Shown here: positions 1 through 9,176 of the stretch, piece after piece
Layout: each line of letters begins with the position of its first letter
Position numbering within the stretch: the stretch's first letter is position 1
Notes under the pieces: generated by a model
The model's input: the letters and a program-made list of their open reading frames with translations, nothing else
What the model was told of the DNA's origin: nothing
Database searches by the model: none
Origin: Mesorhizobium sp.
GTDB taxonomy: Bacteria; Pseudomonadota; Alphaproteobacteria; Rhizobiales; Rhizobiaceae
DNA: 64,000 nucleotides
NCBI GenBank assembly: GCA_019635735.1
Contig: JAHBYX010000012.1
Span: 1-64,000, forward strand
Reading direction: 5' to 3'
Program-made: the position numbers and the translations under genes

Positions 1-1594
1 TGAAGGCGACCTGCTCGGTGTGCCGATCATCGTCATCGTGCTTGTCGTCATCGCGGTCGCATTCCACCTGCTGATGACTCGCGCCGGCATCGGCTGGAAG
101 CTGCAGGCCGTCGGCGGCTCACGGCGCGCCGCTCACCAGGCCGGCATCAATGTCCGGGCCACGGTGTTCAGCGCCTATGTGGTCTCGGGATCGCTCTCGG
201 GCCTGGCCGGAACGTTCTATGCCGCGCGCCAGGGCAGTGTCGGCTTCGACACGGGCGTTGGCCTAGAATTCACGGTCATCACGGGGATCGTCCTGGGCGG
301 TGTTGCACTCGGCGGCGGCCGCGGCAGCGTCGTCCGGGCGCTGGCCGGGACGATCATCACCTTCGTCATTGCCAATATGCTGCTTCGGCAGGGATTGCCG
401 GGCGGTTACACGTCGCTCGTCATCGGCGTCATCCTCCTCGTCGCCATCGGCTTCGACATCAAGTGGGAGAAAAACCGGCACAAGTTGCTGCAGAAGGCCT
501 ACATCAGCCCCGCACCCTTTCACCTGCCCCCACAACCCGACATTGAGGCCGCAAACTCGCCTTATGCCCTGAACGACCGCCTCCAGTCTGTTGAAACGAT
601 CGGTCTTGACCAGGTCGACGGTCCCGAGGACATCATTCTCGACCGCGAAGGCCGAATCTACACCGGCACGCGCCAGGGCTGGATCCTGCGGTTCTCAGGT
701 CCGGATTTCTCGACGCGCGAAGTGTTCGCGGACATAGGCGGCCGCCCGCTTGGCCTGGCGTTCGACCGCGACGGAAACCTGATCACATGCGTCAGTGGCA
801 TGGGACTGTATGGCGTGCGCCCGGACGGCAGCGTGTTCAAACTGACGGATCGAACCAACCGTTCGCGGTTCACCGTGCGCGACGATTCCATCATTCGGCT
901 GGCTGACGATCTCGATATCGCACCGGACGGAAAGATTTACTTCAGCGACGGCTCGACGCGGTACGATGTCCACAACTGGTTGTTTGACGGACTCGAGGCG
1001 CGCCCGAACGGCCGAATTCTTTGCCACGACCCAGAGACCGGCGAGACGCGTACCGTACACAGGGGTGTGCATTTCGCCAACGGCGTGTGTCTCGCGCATG
1101 ACGGGCGATCGATCCTGTTCGCTGAAAGTTATGGCTGCGCCATCCGCAGGCTCTGGATCGATGGCCCGAAGGCGGGAAAGGTCGAAGACGTCATTCCAGA
1201 CCTCCCCGGTCATCCTGACAACGTCAACCGAGCATCGGACGGGACATACTGGCTGGCCCTTGTCGGCATGCGCTCCGCCGTCTGGGACCTCGCACTGACC
1301 ATGCCAGGCTTCAGGCTGCGCATGATCAAACAGGAGCCGATGGACGAGTGGCTTTGCCCGAACGTCAATATCGGCTGTGTCGTGCGCTTTTCCGAGGATG
1401 GAACGATCCTCGAATGCCTGTGGGATCGGGAAGGGCGCCATGTGCCGATGGTCACTTCGATGCGGGAACACAAGGGCTGGCTGTATCTGGGCGGTTTGAC
1501 CACGAACCGCATAAGCCGTGTACGGCTGGACAGCGCCGATCAAGCATGGGTCTCGCAGGACAGTTACTGGCGCAAACAAGGATCAGACAGGTGA
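1..1594 (+). CDS. ABC sugar permease (RbsC-type) fused to SMP-30/strictosidine-synthase-like propeller, 5' partial
   Basis: The open frame already runs at the window edge (codons from base 2), so the N-terminus is missing. The first ~150 visible residues are the C-terminal half of a ribose-type ABC permease: hydrophobic helices, the cytoplasmic loop AVGGSRRAAHQAGI and Gly-rich helices. After a ~40-residue linker the same frame enters a full propeller of the SMP-30/strictosidine synthase (APMAP-like) type, with DLDIAPDGKIYFSDGS, FANGVCLAHDGRSILFAES and GPKAGKVEDVIPDLPGHPDN. The permease would move a sugar or sugar-like ligand through the inner membrane. The propeller may be a lactonase acting on it, on whichever side the linker leaves it. 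It overlaps the next gene by 4 bp (GTGA). No frameshift is visible at the fusion. Confidence 0.85.
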   Translation, partial: EGDLLGVPIIVIVLVVIAVAFHLLMTRAGIGWKLQAVGGSRRAAHQAGINVRATVFSAYVVSGSLSGLAGTFYAARQGSVGFDTGVGLEFTVITGIVLGGVALGGGRGSVVRALAGTIITFVIANMLLRQGLPGGYTSLVIGVILLVAIGFDIKWEKNRHKLLQKAYISPAPFHLPPQPDIEAANSPYALNDRLQSVETIGLDQVDGPEDIILDREGRIYTGTRQGWILRFSGPDFSTREVFADIGGRPLGLAFDRDGNLITCVSGMGLYGVRPDGSVFKLTDRTNRSRFTVRDDSIIRLADDLDIAPDGKIYFSDGSTRYDVHNWLFDGLEARPNGRILCHDPETGETRTVHRGVHFANGVCLAHDGRSILFAESYGCAIRRLWIDGPKAGKVEDVIPDLPGHPDNVNRASDGTYWLALVGMRSAVWDLALTMPGFRLRMIKQEPMDEWLCPNVNIGCVVRFSEDGTILECLWDREGRHVPMVTSMREHKGWLYLGGLTTNRISRVRLDSADQAWVSQDSYWRKQGSDR

Positions 1595-2679
1595 GTTCGT
1601 TTCTGGGTGATTTCACCAGGGAAGTGATCCTGCGCCGGCCTCCGCGCCGAGCCATTCCGAGCCTTGACGGTCCCTGGAAAGCCAATGACGACCTCGAAAC
1701 GTGCGCCGTGCTGGCGCAGGGCATACCCGAGGTTGACGCCATCGCCGCCGATGACGTCGGGCGGGTCTACGCTGCATCTGGGCGCGATATCGTCGCGATC
1801 GAAGCGACAGGCCTCAGGGCGACGGTCGCCACTCTCGACCGAGACTGCACAGCACTGCTGTGGACACGCGAATATGGGCTACTGGCGGCCGAGGAGGGGG
1901 TGGGGCTGCACGTTTTCGCAGCGGACGGGTCGAGGAAGCAGATTGCTTCTGCGGGAGGCCTACGTTGCATAACGGCCCTGGCAAGCGCGCCGGATGGCGG
2001 CTTCGTTATCGCACAGGGTTCAACGGTGCATACTTACTCTGAATGGCGTCGTTCGCTTATGAGCGGCGACGCGTCCGGCCGGCTCCTGCGTGTCGGTCGG
2101 TCAGGCGCCCTAGAGATACTTGCCACGAACCTCGCCCATCCTTTCGGAGTCGCGATGCGCCCCGATGGTGGGGTCATGTTTTCGGAGGCCTGGCGTCACG
2201 CGATCCGGCTTGTCGATCGGAACGGTTCACCCCCGCGTATGCTCGTCGACAATCTTCCTGCCTATCCGGCCAGGATCGTGGCGGACGCACATGGTGGCTG
2301 GTGGGTATCGTTTCTCGCGTTGCGCACGCATCTCGTCGAATTCGTCCAGCGCGAGAACGCCTTCCGCGACCGTATGATGGCCAGCATTCCACAGCAGTTT
2401 TGGGTGGCGCCCGCCTTGTCACCAAAAGACGACCACCGCCAGCCGCAGCAACTCGGATTGCTGCGCACCCATGGTATCCGCAAGCCGTGGGGCCCTGGGA
2501 GATCCTACGGCCTCATTGCCCATTTCGATGCCGATCTCGAAATCGTCGAGACTTTCCACAGCAGGGCCAACGGACTGAGGCATGGAACGCTGGGTCTCTG
2601 TTTCTCCGGGGAGGTTCTGTTGGCCTCGACGTACGCCGAAGGCGCAATCCTCAAGCCTCTGGAGAGTGCCAGTGCCTGA
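1591..2679 (+). CDS. SMP-30/gluconolactonase/strictosidine-synthase-like propeller protein
   Basis: About 362 aa from the GTG at 1591, which overlaps the stop of the upstream fusion gene in a GTGA junction; translational coupling favours this start over longer in-frame options. Propeller repeats are visible, such as HPFGVAMRPDGGVMFSEAW and PARIVADAHGGWWVSFLAL, which resemble the second half of the preceding protein but are more diverged. No signal peptide is evident. It sits between a permease-propeller fusion and the ATPase of a sugar ABC transporter, so it probably hydrolyses a lactone or related ester of the transported compound. The substrate cannot be read from the sequence. Confidence 0.75.
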   Translation: MSSFLGDFTREVILRRPPRRAIPSLDGPWKANDDLETCAVLAQGIPEVDAIAADDVGRVYAASGRDIVAIEATGLRATVATLDRDCTALLWTREYGLLAAEEGVGLHVFAADGSRKQIASAGGLRCITALASAPDGGFVIAQGSTVHTYSEWRRSLMSGDASGRLLRVGRSGALEILATNLAHPFGVAMRPDGGVMFSEAWRHAIRLVDRNGSPPRMLVDNLPAYPARIVADAHGGWWVSFLALRTHLVEFVQRENAFRDRMMASIPQQFWVAPALSPKDDHRQPQQLGLLRTHGIRKPWGPGRSYGLIAHFDADLEIVETFHSRANGLRHGTLGLCFSGEVLLASTYAEGAILKPLESASA

Positions 2680-4177
2680 TGTGTCGGCAAACCTGGCGCC
2701 GGTGGTCGCTTTGCGTTCGGCCACGAAGTCCTACGGCGGAGTCAATGCCGTCGAGGCCGTTGATTTCGATGTTCGCCCAGGCGAGATCCATTGTCTTGTA
2801 GGTGAGAACGGGGCCGGCAAGTCGACCCTATGCAAGATGATGGCCGGGGTCGTCCAACCGTCCTCTGGCGCTGTCGAGATCGACGGTATCGAGGCACAGT
2901 TGAGTTCGCCGGCCGACGCGCTGAGGCGCGGCATCACGATGGTCTTCCAAGAGACCAGCCTGGTGCCGACGATGACCGTGGCGCAGAACCTTCACCTCGG
3001 GCGCGAGCCGATCGCGACCGCGCTCCGCCCGGTCTTCATTAACGCGCAGCAACTGCTGCAGTCGATGGGCTTTCACATCGATCCGCGCAGCGTTGTTGCG
3101 CGTCTCAGCGCCGCGCAAAAGCAGATGGTGGAGATTGCCCGCGCAGTGCTGCATGATGCACGGGTCATCATCTTCGACGAGCCGACTGCCACCCTTACGC
3201 CTGAAGAAAAGCAGCACTTTTTCAGTCTCCTGGAGAGGCTCAAGCGGCGGTCGGTAGCGGTCGTCTTCATTTCACATGCGATCGAGGAATGCCTTGAACA
3301 TGGCGACCGCATAACGGTGATGCGAGACGGCAAGAAGACCCTGACGTCACCGATCAGCGAGACCTCAAGGCAGGCGGTCATTCGCAGCATGGTCGGCCGC
3401 GATATCGCGGATGCCAGCGGTCGCGCCGGAAGACCGGCCGTCAAACGTCGACGCGTGCTTTCCGTCCAGAACCTCACGATGGGCGAGATCGTCAAGAATA
3501 CGAGCTTTACGGTCTTCGCCGGCGAGGTAACCTGCATGGCTGGGCTGATCGGTTCTGGCCGGACCGAGACCATGAAGATCGTTGCCGGAGCGCTCAAGCG
3601 CAACCTCGTCCAGGGCGGGGTGATCGAACTCGACGGACAACCTGTTCGTTATCGGGTACCGGCGCAGGCGGTGCGGGACGGCGTGATCTACATCACCGAA
3701 GATCGCAAGCTGAACGGCTTCTTTGAACTGATGTCTGCTGCAGACAACATCTACACAGGCTGGCTCGTCGCCAACCGCCAGGCGATCCTGACCAGTCGCG
3801 GCCGAGCTGCCGACGTCTCGCGTGACTGGTTTTCGAGGTTGCATATTCGGGCGATCAATCCCGGCGTAAAGGTCAACCGGATGTCGGGCGGCAATCAGCA
3901 GAAGGTCGTGATCGCCAAGTCCCTGGTGCAGAAGCCAAGGCTGGTCATTTTCGACGAACCGACGCGTGGCGTCGACGTCGGAGCGATCAGCGAAATCCAC
4001 GCGTTCATTCGGCAGTTGGCCTCGGACGGGATCGCCGTTGTCGTGATTTCCTCCTACTTGCCGGAAGTCCTCGCATTGTCCGACCGCATCCTGGTCTGTC
4101 GCGGCGGCCGCGTCGTCGAGGAGATGGACGCCGCCAGCGCCACCGAAGAACGGATCATGTTCGCCGCCATCCACTGA
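2672..4177 (+). CDS. Sugar ABC transporter ATP-binding protein (RbsA/MglA-like, two ABC domains)
   Basis: 501 aa from GTG 2672, preceded 7 nt upstream by GGAG and overlapping the previous stop by 8 bp. It has two tandem ATPase domains, as in RbsA. The N-terminal domain has Walker A GENGAGKST and Walker B IIFDEPTATLT. The C-terminal domain has the degenerate Walker A GLIGSGRTE usual for this family, signature MSGGNQQKVVIAKSL and Walker B VIFDEPTRGVDVG. Length matches the ~500 aa family norm. It powers the ribose-type permease encoded just upstream. The periplasmic binding protein is not in the window and presumably lies upstream. Confidence 0.93.
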   Translation: MPDVSANLAPVVALRSATKSYGGVNAVEAVDFDVRPGEIHCLVGENGAGKSTLCKMMAGVVQPSSGAVEIDGIEAQLSSPADALRRGITMVFQETSLVPTMTVAQNLHLGREPIATALRPVFINAQQLLQSMGFHIDPRSVVARLSAAQKQMVEIARAVLHDARVIIFDEPTATLTPEEKQHFFSLLERLKRRSVAVVFISHAIEECLEHGDRITVMRDGKKTLTSPISETSRQAVIRSMVGRDIADASGRAGRPAVKRRRVLSVQNLTMGEIVKNTSFTVFAGEVTCMAGLIGSGRTETMKIVAGALKRNLVQGGVIELDGQPVRYRVPAQAVRDGVIYITEDRKLNGFFELMSAADNIYTGWLVANRQAILTSRGRAADVSRDWFSRLHIRAINPGVKVNRMSGGNQQKVVIAKSLVQKPRLVIFDEPTRGVDVGAISEIHAFIRQLASDGIAVVVISSYLPEVLALSDRILVCRGGRVVEEMDAASATEERIMFAAIH

Positions 4178-4220
4178 CCGAGTTCAATGGATGGATCGTC
4201 CCGGCGGACGCAGGCGTAGT

Positions 4221-5531
4221 TCAGTTCGTCATGATTGATGGCAGATATGTCGCGACGCCCGGCACGACGATCATCAGCGTCACCACAACCGCATCCGCCG
4301 CGAGGAACCACATGATGCCTCGAAAAATTGTAGACGTCGGAATACTTGGGCCCACGACGCTCTTGATAACAAAGACGTTCATGCCGATGGGCGGCGTCAG
4401 CATTCCGATCTCAAGCAGCTTGGTGACGTAGACGCCGAACCACAGCAAATCGATGTTCGCACCTTTCAGGATAGGAAGCAGGATTGGCAGCGTCAGCAGC
4501 ATTGCGCCGATTGGCTCGAGGAACATGCCGAGGATGAGGAAGACGAACGTGATCACCAGAATGATCACGAGCGGGTCTGCGCCGGCCGTGCCGACAAAGG
4601 TGGTTAGCGTGTTACCCGAACCGCTGAGCGCCATGAACCGGGTCAGCATGCTAGCGCCGGTCGCTATGATGAACAGGGCCGCGGATGTCTGCATGGTTTC
4701 GACGAACGACGCGTAAAGGCCCTTCCACCCGATCGAGCGCTTCAACAGCGCGATGATCAGCGAAAGCGCCGCGCCTGCGCCGCCGGCCTCGGTTGGTGTG
4801 AAGACGCCGGTGAATAGCCCCCCCATCACGCCTAGCATCAGCGCGATAACCGGCCATGTCTCGCCGAGCGCGGCAAACATCTCGGCTCTCGATGCGGACA
4901 CAACGGTCTGGGGCGCGAGTTCCGGCTTCCATTTGACCCGGAAGTAGATGACGGCGACATAGCTGATCGTGGTCAGGATGCCGACGCCGAGTCCGCCCAT
5001 GAACAGTTTGCCAACCGGCACTTGCGCGATAATGCCGTACAACAAGAGCAGGATGGACGGCGGGATCAAGGCGCCGATGGTGCCCGCCGCCGCGACGGTC
5101 CCGGTCGCAAGAGCGGCGTCGTAGCGGTTGCGCATCATTTCGGGGATTGCAATGCGGCCCATGGCGGCAGCGCAGGCGACAGACGAACCCGTGACCGCGG
5201 CAAATCCTGCGCAACCGAAGACAGCCGCAATTGCCAGCCCACCGGGCAACCGCCAGAGCCAGAGCCGGGCGGCATCGAAAAGGCCTTTAGTCAGTCCCGC
5301 GTGATAGCAAATGAACCCCATCAGAAGGAACATAGGCACTGAACTCAGTTGCCAGGATGCGGTGAAGTTCCATGGAACCACACCGAGAGCGCCCCAAGCC
5401 GCCGCGGGGCCAATCAGAATCCAGATGCCCCCAAATGAGACGCCGATGAGGGAGACGCCGATTGGAACTCGCATGGCGATAAGGAACAGCAGTACACCAA
5501 TACCGGCAAAGCCGATCTGAACATTGGTCAA
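4221..5531 (-). CDS. dctM: TRAP transporter large permease (DctM)
   Basis: 436 aa, the usual length for a DctM subunit with about 12 membrane segments. It starts FAGIGVLLFLIAMRVPIGVS and contains the conserved GGLFTGVFTPTEAGGAGA segment and the C-terminal LTPPIGMNVFVIK motif. It is the last gene of a dctP-dctQ-dctM operon on this strand and imports an organic acid using the sodium or proton gradient. It converges with the ABC ATPase gene, with ~43 bp between. Neighbouring CoA-ligase and beta-oxidation genes suggest the cargo is their carboxylic acid substrate (inference). Confidence 0.93.
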   Translation of the reverse strand: MTNVQIGFAGIGVLLFLIAMRVPIGVSLIGVSFGGIWILIGPAAAWGALGVVPWNFTASWQLSSVPMFLLMGFICYHAGLTKGLFDAARLWLWRLPGGLAIAAVFGCAGFAAVTGSSVACAAAMGRIAIPEMMRNRYDAALATGTVAAAGTIGALIPPSILLLLYGIIAQVPVGKLFMGGLGVGILTTISYVAVIYFRVKWKPELAPQTVVSASRAEMFAALGETWPVIALMLGVMGGLFTGVFTPTEAGGAGAALSLIIALLKRSIGWKGLYASFVETMQTSAALFIIATGASMLTRFMALSGSGNTLTTFVGTAGADPLVIILVITFVFLILGMFLEPIGAMLLTLPILLPILKGANIDLLWFGVYVTKLLEIGMLTPPIGMNVFVIKSVVGPSIPTSTIFRGIMWFLAADAVVVTLMIVVPGVATYLPSIMTN

Positions 5532-5570
5532 GATCTTGATCCTTGGACTGAACGCGGCGGAAGTGCTGAA

Positions 5571-6095
5571 CTAGAAGAAACGTTCTTCTGAAGCGTGTTG
5601 CTGACCGCCCCGTATCGCGATCACTAACTTGGCGATCTGCGTAATCGCCATAAGCCCCGCGCCCACCGGAAGCAGGTACTTTGCAGGCCAGATCAGAATC
5701 TTGATGTTCTGCTCGATCATGAAAGTGCCGCTGGCTCGCGCCCGCTCCGCCTCTACAAATCCCTGCCACGCGAAGGCAGCGAATACAGCGATTGAGAAGA
5801 TCAGCGCAAACAGGCTTAGGTAATGTTTGATTCCGGACGGGAAATTTTCGACCGCGACTTCGACGGAGATGTGGGCATTGCTTCTCTCGGCGAATGCCAG
5901 CGGAATGAATGCCACTACGATCATGTAGTAGTTCGAGACAATCTCGAGAGTACCAGACAGCGGCGTCTGGAACACGAACTTCGCGATGACATCGATAGCG
6001 ATGTGAAGCATCATCAGCGCGACCGCGGCCGCGCCGATGATCATAGTTGCGTCGATGATGCGGTTCAGGACGCTCAGAAAGATGCGCATCATCAA
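5571..6095 (-). CDS. dctQ: TRAP transporter small permease (DctQ)
   Basis: 174 aa with four hydrophobic segments, beginning MMMRIFLSVLNRIIDATMI; any of the three initial ATGs could be used. The segment between helices 1 and 2, AIDVIAKFVFQTPLSGTLEI, is the typical DctQ pattern (V..K/R.....P..g..E). It lies between dctP and dctM, with ~18 bp to dctP and ~39 bp to dctM. It forms the small membrane subunit of the same TRAP importer. Confidence 0.9.
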   Translation of the reverse strand: MMMRIFLSVLNRIIDATMIIGAAAVALMMLHIAIDVIAKFVFQTPLSGTLEIVSNYYMIVVAFIPLAFAERSNAHISVEVAVENFPSGIKHYLSLFALIFSIAVFAAFAWQGFVEAERARASGTFMIEQNIKILIWPAKYLLPVGAGLMAITQIAKLVIAIRGGQQHASEERFF

Positions 6096-6113
6096 TCTCC
6101 AATCGACTAGCGG

Positions 6114-7265
6114 TTACTGCATCGCATAGGTAGCGGGATCCAGCTTCGAGTAGACTTCGTCCCAGTAGAGCTTGGTAACCGTCTCCAGGTTGGTCGCGTC
6201 TATGGTTGCAACCTTTGCCTTCCACTTGTCGATGAGGCCAATGATCGTAGTCATTTTCGCGTCGACGTTCTTGAGCCCATAGGCGGTCGTGAACTGCTCG
6301 GCGACCACTTTCATGTCACCTTGCACAAAAGCGTCGGATGCCTCAGCCATCTCTTTCGGAGCGGGTTCGAACTTCAGTCCCTTTTCGCGCGCCTGTTTGG
6401 ACGCGTCATCGGCGGCGTTCAAATAGCCGACCGCCACACCAGCGCTCGCCACGGAAGCACCCTTGATGATGGCTGCCCGCTGCTCCGTCGTCAGCCCTTT
6501 CCAGAACTCGATATTGGTGTTGGTGGATCCAACGGCCGCAAAGGCACCGCCGGGAATTCCGTACATCACCTGTTTGGCGACATCCGTAAGTTGCCATTGA
6601 ATGACGTCGGGCGACGCGATGATTACGCAGTCGACCGCACCTTGCGACATCGCCTCGAACATTTCTCCTGCTGGAAGCGAAACCTTTGTGCCGCCGAAAT
6701 GCTCGACCCAACGACCTACATTTGCGCCGCCTGTCCGGAACTTCTTGCCTTTCAGGTCGGCCAGCGATGCGACGGGCTTGGCGCATATGAGGGCAAGATC
6801 CGAGCCTGCGCCGCCACCAATATAGACCTGGTTCTGCGCCTTGAACTGATCGAGACATTCGGGGCAGTTGAGCAGCACGTATTCGATAAAGGCGCCGGCC
6901 ATAGCGACGCCGGGAGCCTTCGGCTTTTCGCCCACCGTGACGAGCATCGTCATGTCGCCGGCAAGGTTTGCTTCCGAGAACTCGGCTGCGGAATACGATG
7001 TCAGGACATAGCCGATATCGGCGATGCCGTCACGGATTCCTGCCGCTGTCTCCGGCAGCGTCAACAGGGTCATCGGGAAGATTTCCGGCTTGAGGCCGCT
7101 CTCTCCGGCGATCGCATCGGCAAATGCCTGCATGGTGTTGCCGATGATGGTGCCTTTCGTGTACCCCATCGCAATGCGCACCGGCTTGTCCTCGGCCAAC
7201 GCGGCGCCTGACATGATGGTGCCAAGCCCCAGCATGGTTGCAAACAATACTCTCTTGTAACTCAT
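6114..7265 (-). CDS. dctP: TRAP transporter substrate-binding protein (DctP)
   Basis: 383 aa from the ATG at 7265, which has a strong GGGAGGA ribosome site just upstream. The frame is open further upstream, but that part reads as non-coding and lacks a ribosome site. Residues 1-25 are a Sec signal peptide ending SGAALA-ED. The mature protein has the DctP fold, with DLKGKKFRTGGANVGRW and the substrate-gating region MFEAMSQGAVDCVIIAS. It is the periplasmic receptor for the TRAP importer and the first gene of the operon. Its ligand is not readable, but the locus points to an aromatic or cyclic carboxylate. Confidence 0.92.
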   Translation of the reverse strand: MSYKRVLFATMLGLGTIMSGAALAEDKPVRIAMGYTKGTIIGNTMQAFADAIAGESGLKPEIFPMTLLTLPETAAGIRDGIADIGYVLTSYSAAEFSEANLAGDMTMLVTVGEKPKAPGVAMAGAFIEYVLLNCPECLDQFKAQNQVYIGGGAGSDLALICAKPVASLADLKGKKFRTGGANVGRWVEHFGGTKVSLPAGEMFEAMSQGAVDCVIIASPDVIQWQLTDVAKQVMYGIPGGAFAAVGSTNTNIEFWKGLTTEQRAAIIKGASVASAGVAVGYLNAADDASKQAREKGLKFEPAPKEMAEASDAFVQGDMKVVAEQFTTAYGLKNVDAKMTTIIGLIDKWKAKVATIDATNLETVTKLYWDEVYSKLDPATYAMQ

Positions 7266-7473
7266 CGTAGTCCTCCCGTTGATCGACCAACAATTCACCA
7301 GCTGACTTGTATTCGCTGCCGCGTGATGACGGTGAACCACCGCGTTCGCCGCAGATGACCCGAACCATCCTCCCGACAGCCAATTCGTTGACACGAACCA
7401 AATCACACCGTAGCGAGTGGTGTCAATGTGCAGAAGCCAATTCTGCATTGCGGTTTTATCGGTGGGATTGAGA
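7266..7473. promoter_or_regulatory. Divergent promoter region with inverted repeat TGCAGAA-N5-TTCTGCA
   Basis: This 208-bp region separates dctP (left) from the hydrolase gene (right). A perfect inverted repeat TGCAGAA (7429-7435), 5 nt, TTCTGCA (7441-7447) lies ~30 bp before the hydrolase ATG. The right arm extends into TTCTGCATTGCGGTTTT (7441-7457). A 17-bp near-copy of this occurs in opposite orientation before the CoA-ligase gene, and looser copies occur before the FadB-like gene. A TTGACA at 7388-7393 could be a -35 box, but no convincing -10 follows. Confidence 0.5.
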
Positions 7474-8295
7474 ATGCAGGTTGATTGTCGGTTTTGGGAG
7501 TCGAATGCCCGTCTGGACTTGACAATTATTGGCGGCATTGCCTGGCGAAAAGCTGGCGTTGGGCCTCCGATGATACTGATCCACGGCAACTACGGCTCAT
7601 GGAGGCACTGGTCGCGAAACATCGCGGAATTGGGGCGCCGCTACACGGTATACATGCCCGATCTGCCAGGATTTGGTGATTCCGGCCCCATGCCGGAACC
7701 GACGTCGATCGAAAGCCTCGCCGAGATAGTGGCGCAGGGGATCGAAGCCATCGTGCCGCACGGCCTGATATCGTTGCTTGGCTTTTCCTACGGAAGCGTC
7801 GTTGCCGGCTGGGTCGCCCGACGCCTGAGCCAGCGGGTCGAGCGTATCATGCTGGTCGGCGGCATCGGCCTGAGGCTGCCGCGCAACTGGCCGGAGCTTA
7901 TGGCCGTTCGCTCGTTGAGCGAGGAGCAGCTTCGTGGCACTCACGCGGACAACCTCGAACGGCTGATGATTGCGGACCGAAATCTGATCACCGAGGAGGC
8001 CGTCGACATCCAGCTGACAAACGTGACGAAGTCCCGCGCAGGCAACCGGGTGCCTTGGCGCGAAGGGTTGCTCGCGGACGCCTTGGAGACACTCTCCGTC
8101 CCCATCCATTTCATCTGGGGTGAGCGCGACGCCTTGGTCGCCGGCCATCTCCCCTGCTATCGGGCTGCTTTGGAAACGATGTTCCCCGGTTGCACGGTCG
8201 ACATCATCCCTAGAGCTGGTCATTGGGTGCAGTTCGAGTCCCCCGATGAGTTCCACATCTTGTGGCGACGACATTTCGCGAGCGAAGGCAACTGA
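7474..8295 (+). CDS. Alpha/beta hydrolase
   Basis: 273 aa from ATG 7474, just after the operator-like repeat. Upstream GTG/ATG codons in frame would place that operator inside the gene. Alpha/beta-hydrolase landmarks are the oxyanion loop LIHGNYGSWRHW, the nucleophile elbow LGFSYGSVVAGW (Ser in GFSYGS), acid candidate in HFIWGERDALV, and catalytic His in PRAGHWVQFESPDEF. It resembles C-C or ester hydrolases that cleave ring-fission products or activated acids, such as the MhpC/BphD group. It is divergent from the TRAP operon and shares an operator motif with the CoA-ligase promoter, so it is probably in the same pathway. Confidence 0.88.
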   Translation: MQVDCRFWESNARLDLTIIGGIAWRKAGVGPPMILIHGNYGSWRHWSRNIAELGRRYTVYMPDLPGFGDSGPMPEPTSIESLAEIVAQGIEAIVPHGLISLLGFSYGSVVAGWVARRLSQRVERIMLVGGIGLRLPRNWPELMAVRSLSEEQLRGTHADNLERLMIADRNLITEEAVDIQLTNVTKSRAGNRVPWREGLLADALETLSVPIHFIWGERDALVAGHLPCYRAALETMFPGCTVDIIPRAGHWVQFESPDEFHILWRRHFASEGN

Positions 8296-8303
8296 AATGA
8301 CGA

Positions 8304-9122
8304 TCAGTCCGCGTAGTGCGGCTTGCGCTTCGACTGAAATGCCGCCAGCCCCTCGGCCAAATCGGCGCTATCGACGTGGTGCTTGCAAGCCTCCAGCTCC
8401 GCATCCAGCGCGGACTCGATTGGCTGGTCGAGGCCTTCGTTGACGAGAAGCTTCATGGCACGAACCACCATGGGACTGGCGTCCGCGATCGCGTTTCCGA
8501 TCGTGGTGACGCGCGCATGAAGCTGATCGGCGGCGACCACCTCGTTGACCAGCCCCCAATGGCGCATTGTTTCCGAACCAACCAGCTCGGCCGTAAACAG
8601 CAGTTGCTTGGCGAGGCCGACCGGCAGCCGGCGCGGCAGCCTGGCGGTCGACCCGCCGCCGGGAACAACGCCGTATTTCGCGTGACCGTCGCCCATCTTC
8701 ACTCCCGCGGCGGCAACGACAATATCGCAGCTGAGAACGAGTTCCAGGCCACCGGCGACGGCATATCCGTTCACCGCCGCGATCACCGGAACTGGCAGCG
8801 TCTCAATGCGCCGAAAGACCTCTTGGCCCCGCCGCATACCTCGGTGGAAGGCATCGTCATCAGCCCCCACCAGCCGGCCCTGCATGTTCTTCAGATCACC
8901 GCCCGCGGAAAATGCTCGCCCGGAGCCGGTGATCGCAATACTGCGGATGCCTGGGTCAGCGGCAGCACTTATGACAGCATGCTCGAGCGCATCAATCAGT
9001 TCAGGCGACATGGCGTTAAGCGTGTCGGGTCGATTGAGCGTAATCCATGCCATGCGGCCATCGCGCTGCACCAACACGGGGGCGTCAGACCCGGGTGAGG
9101 CGTCGGACGAAATCCTGCTCAT
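8304..9122 (-). CDS. Enoyl-CoA hydratase/isomerase family protein
   Basis: 272 aa crotonase. It shows GSGRAFSAGGDLKNMQG (oxyanion-hole motif), NGYAVAGGLELVLSCDIVVA and the C-terminal LAAFQSKRKPHY ending. The gene is convergent with the hydrolase, with a gap of 8 bp. It probably hydrates or isomerises an enoyl-CoA in the same CoA-thioester pathway as the downstream operon. One of the two usual catalytic Glu positions (GDGHAKYGVVPGGG) is replaced, so lyase or isomerase chemistry is possible. Confidence 0.88.
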   Translation of the reverse strand: MSRISSDASPGSDAPVLVQRDGRMAWITLNRPDTLNAMSPELIDALEHAVISAAADPGIRSIAITGSGRAFSAGGDLKNMQGRLVGADDDAFHRGMRRGQEVFRRIETLPVPVIAAVNGYAVAGGLELVLSCDIVVAAAGVKMGDGHAKYGVVPGGGSTARLPRRLPVGLAKQLLFTAELVGSETMRHWGLVNEVVAADQLHARVTTIGNAIADASPMVVRAMKLLVNEGLDQPIESALDAELEACKHHVDSADLAEGLAAFQSKRKPHYAD

Positions 9123-9176
9123 GGACGCACCTTGGTTCCTGTGTTGCGCGTTGTTTTACGAGTAGTGTGCCGGCGG

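Noticed and set aside
695..1579. Long open frame on the minus strand
   Set aside because: Antisense to the permease-propeller fusion, with no recognisable domain; a high-GC codon shadow.
5287..6225. 312-codon minus-strand open frame across dctQ
   Set aside because: Out of frame with the clear dctM and dctQ genes and rich in Arg/His typical of shadow frames.
6321..7211. 296-codon plus-strand open frame opposite dctP
   Set aside because: Exact antisense shadow of a well-supported DctP gene.
7266..7589. Upstream extension of the first dctP frame
   Set aside because: Would remove the signal peptide from the N-terminus and ignore the strong GGGAGGA site before ATG 7265.
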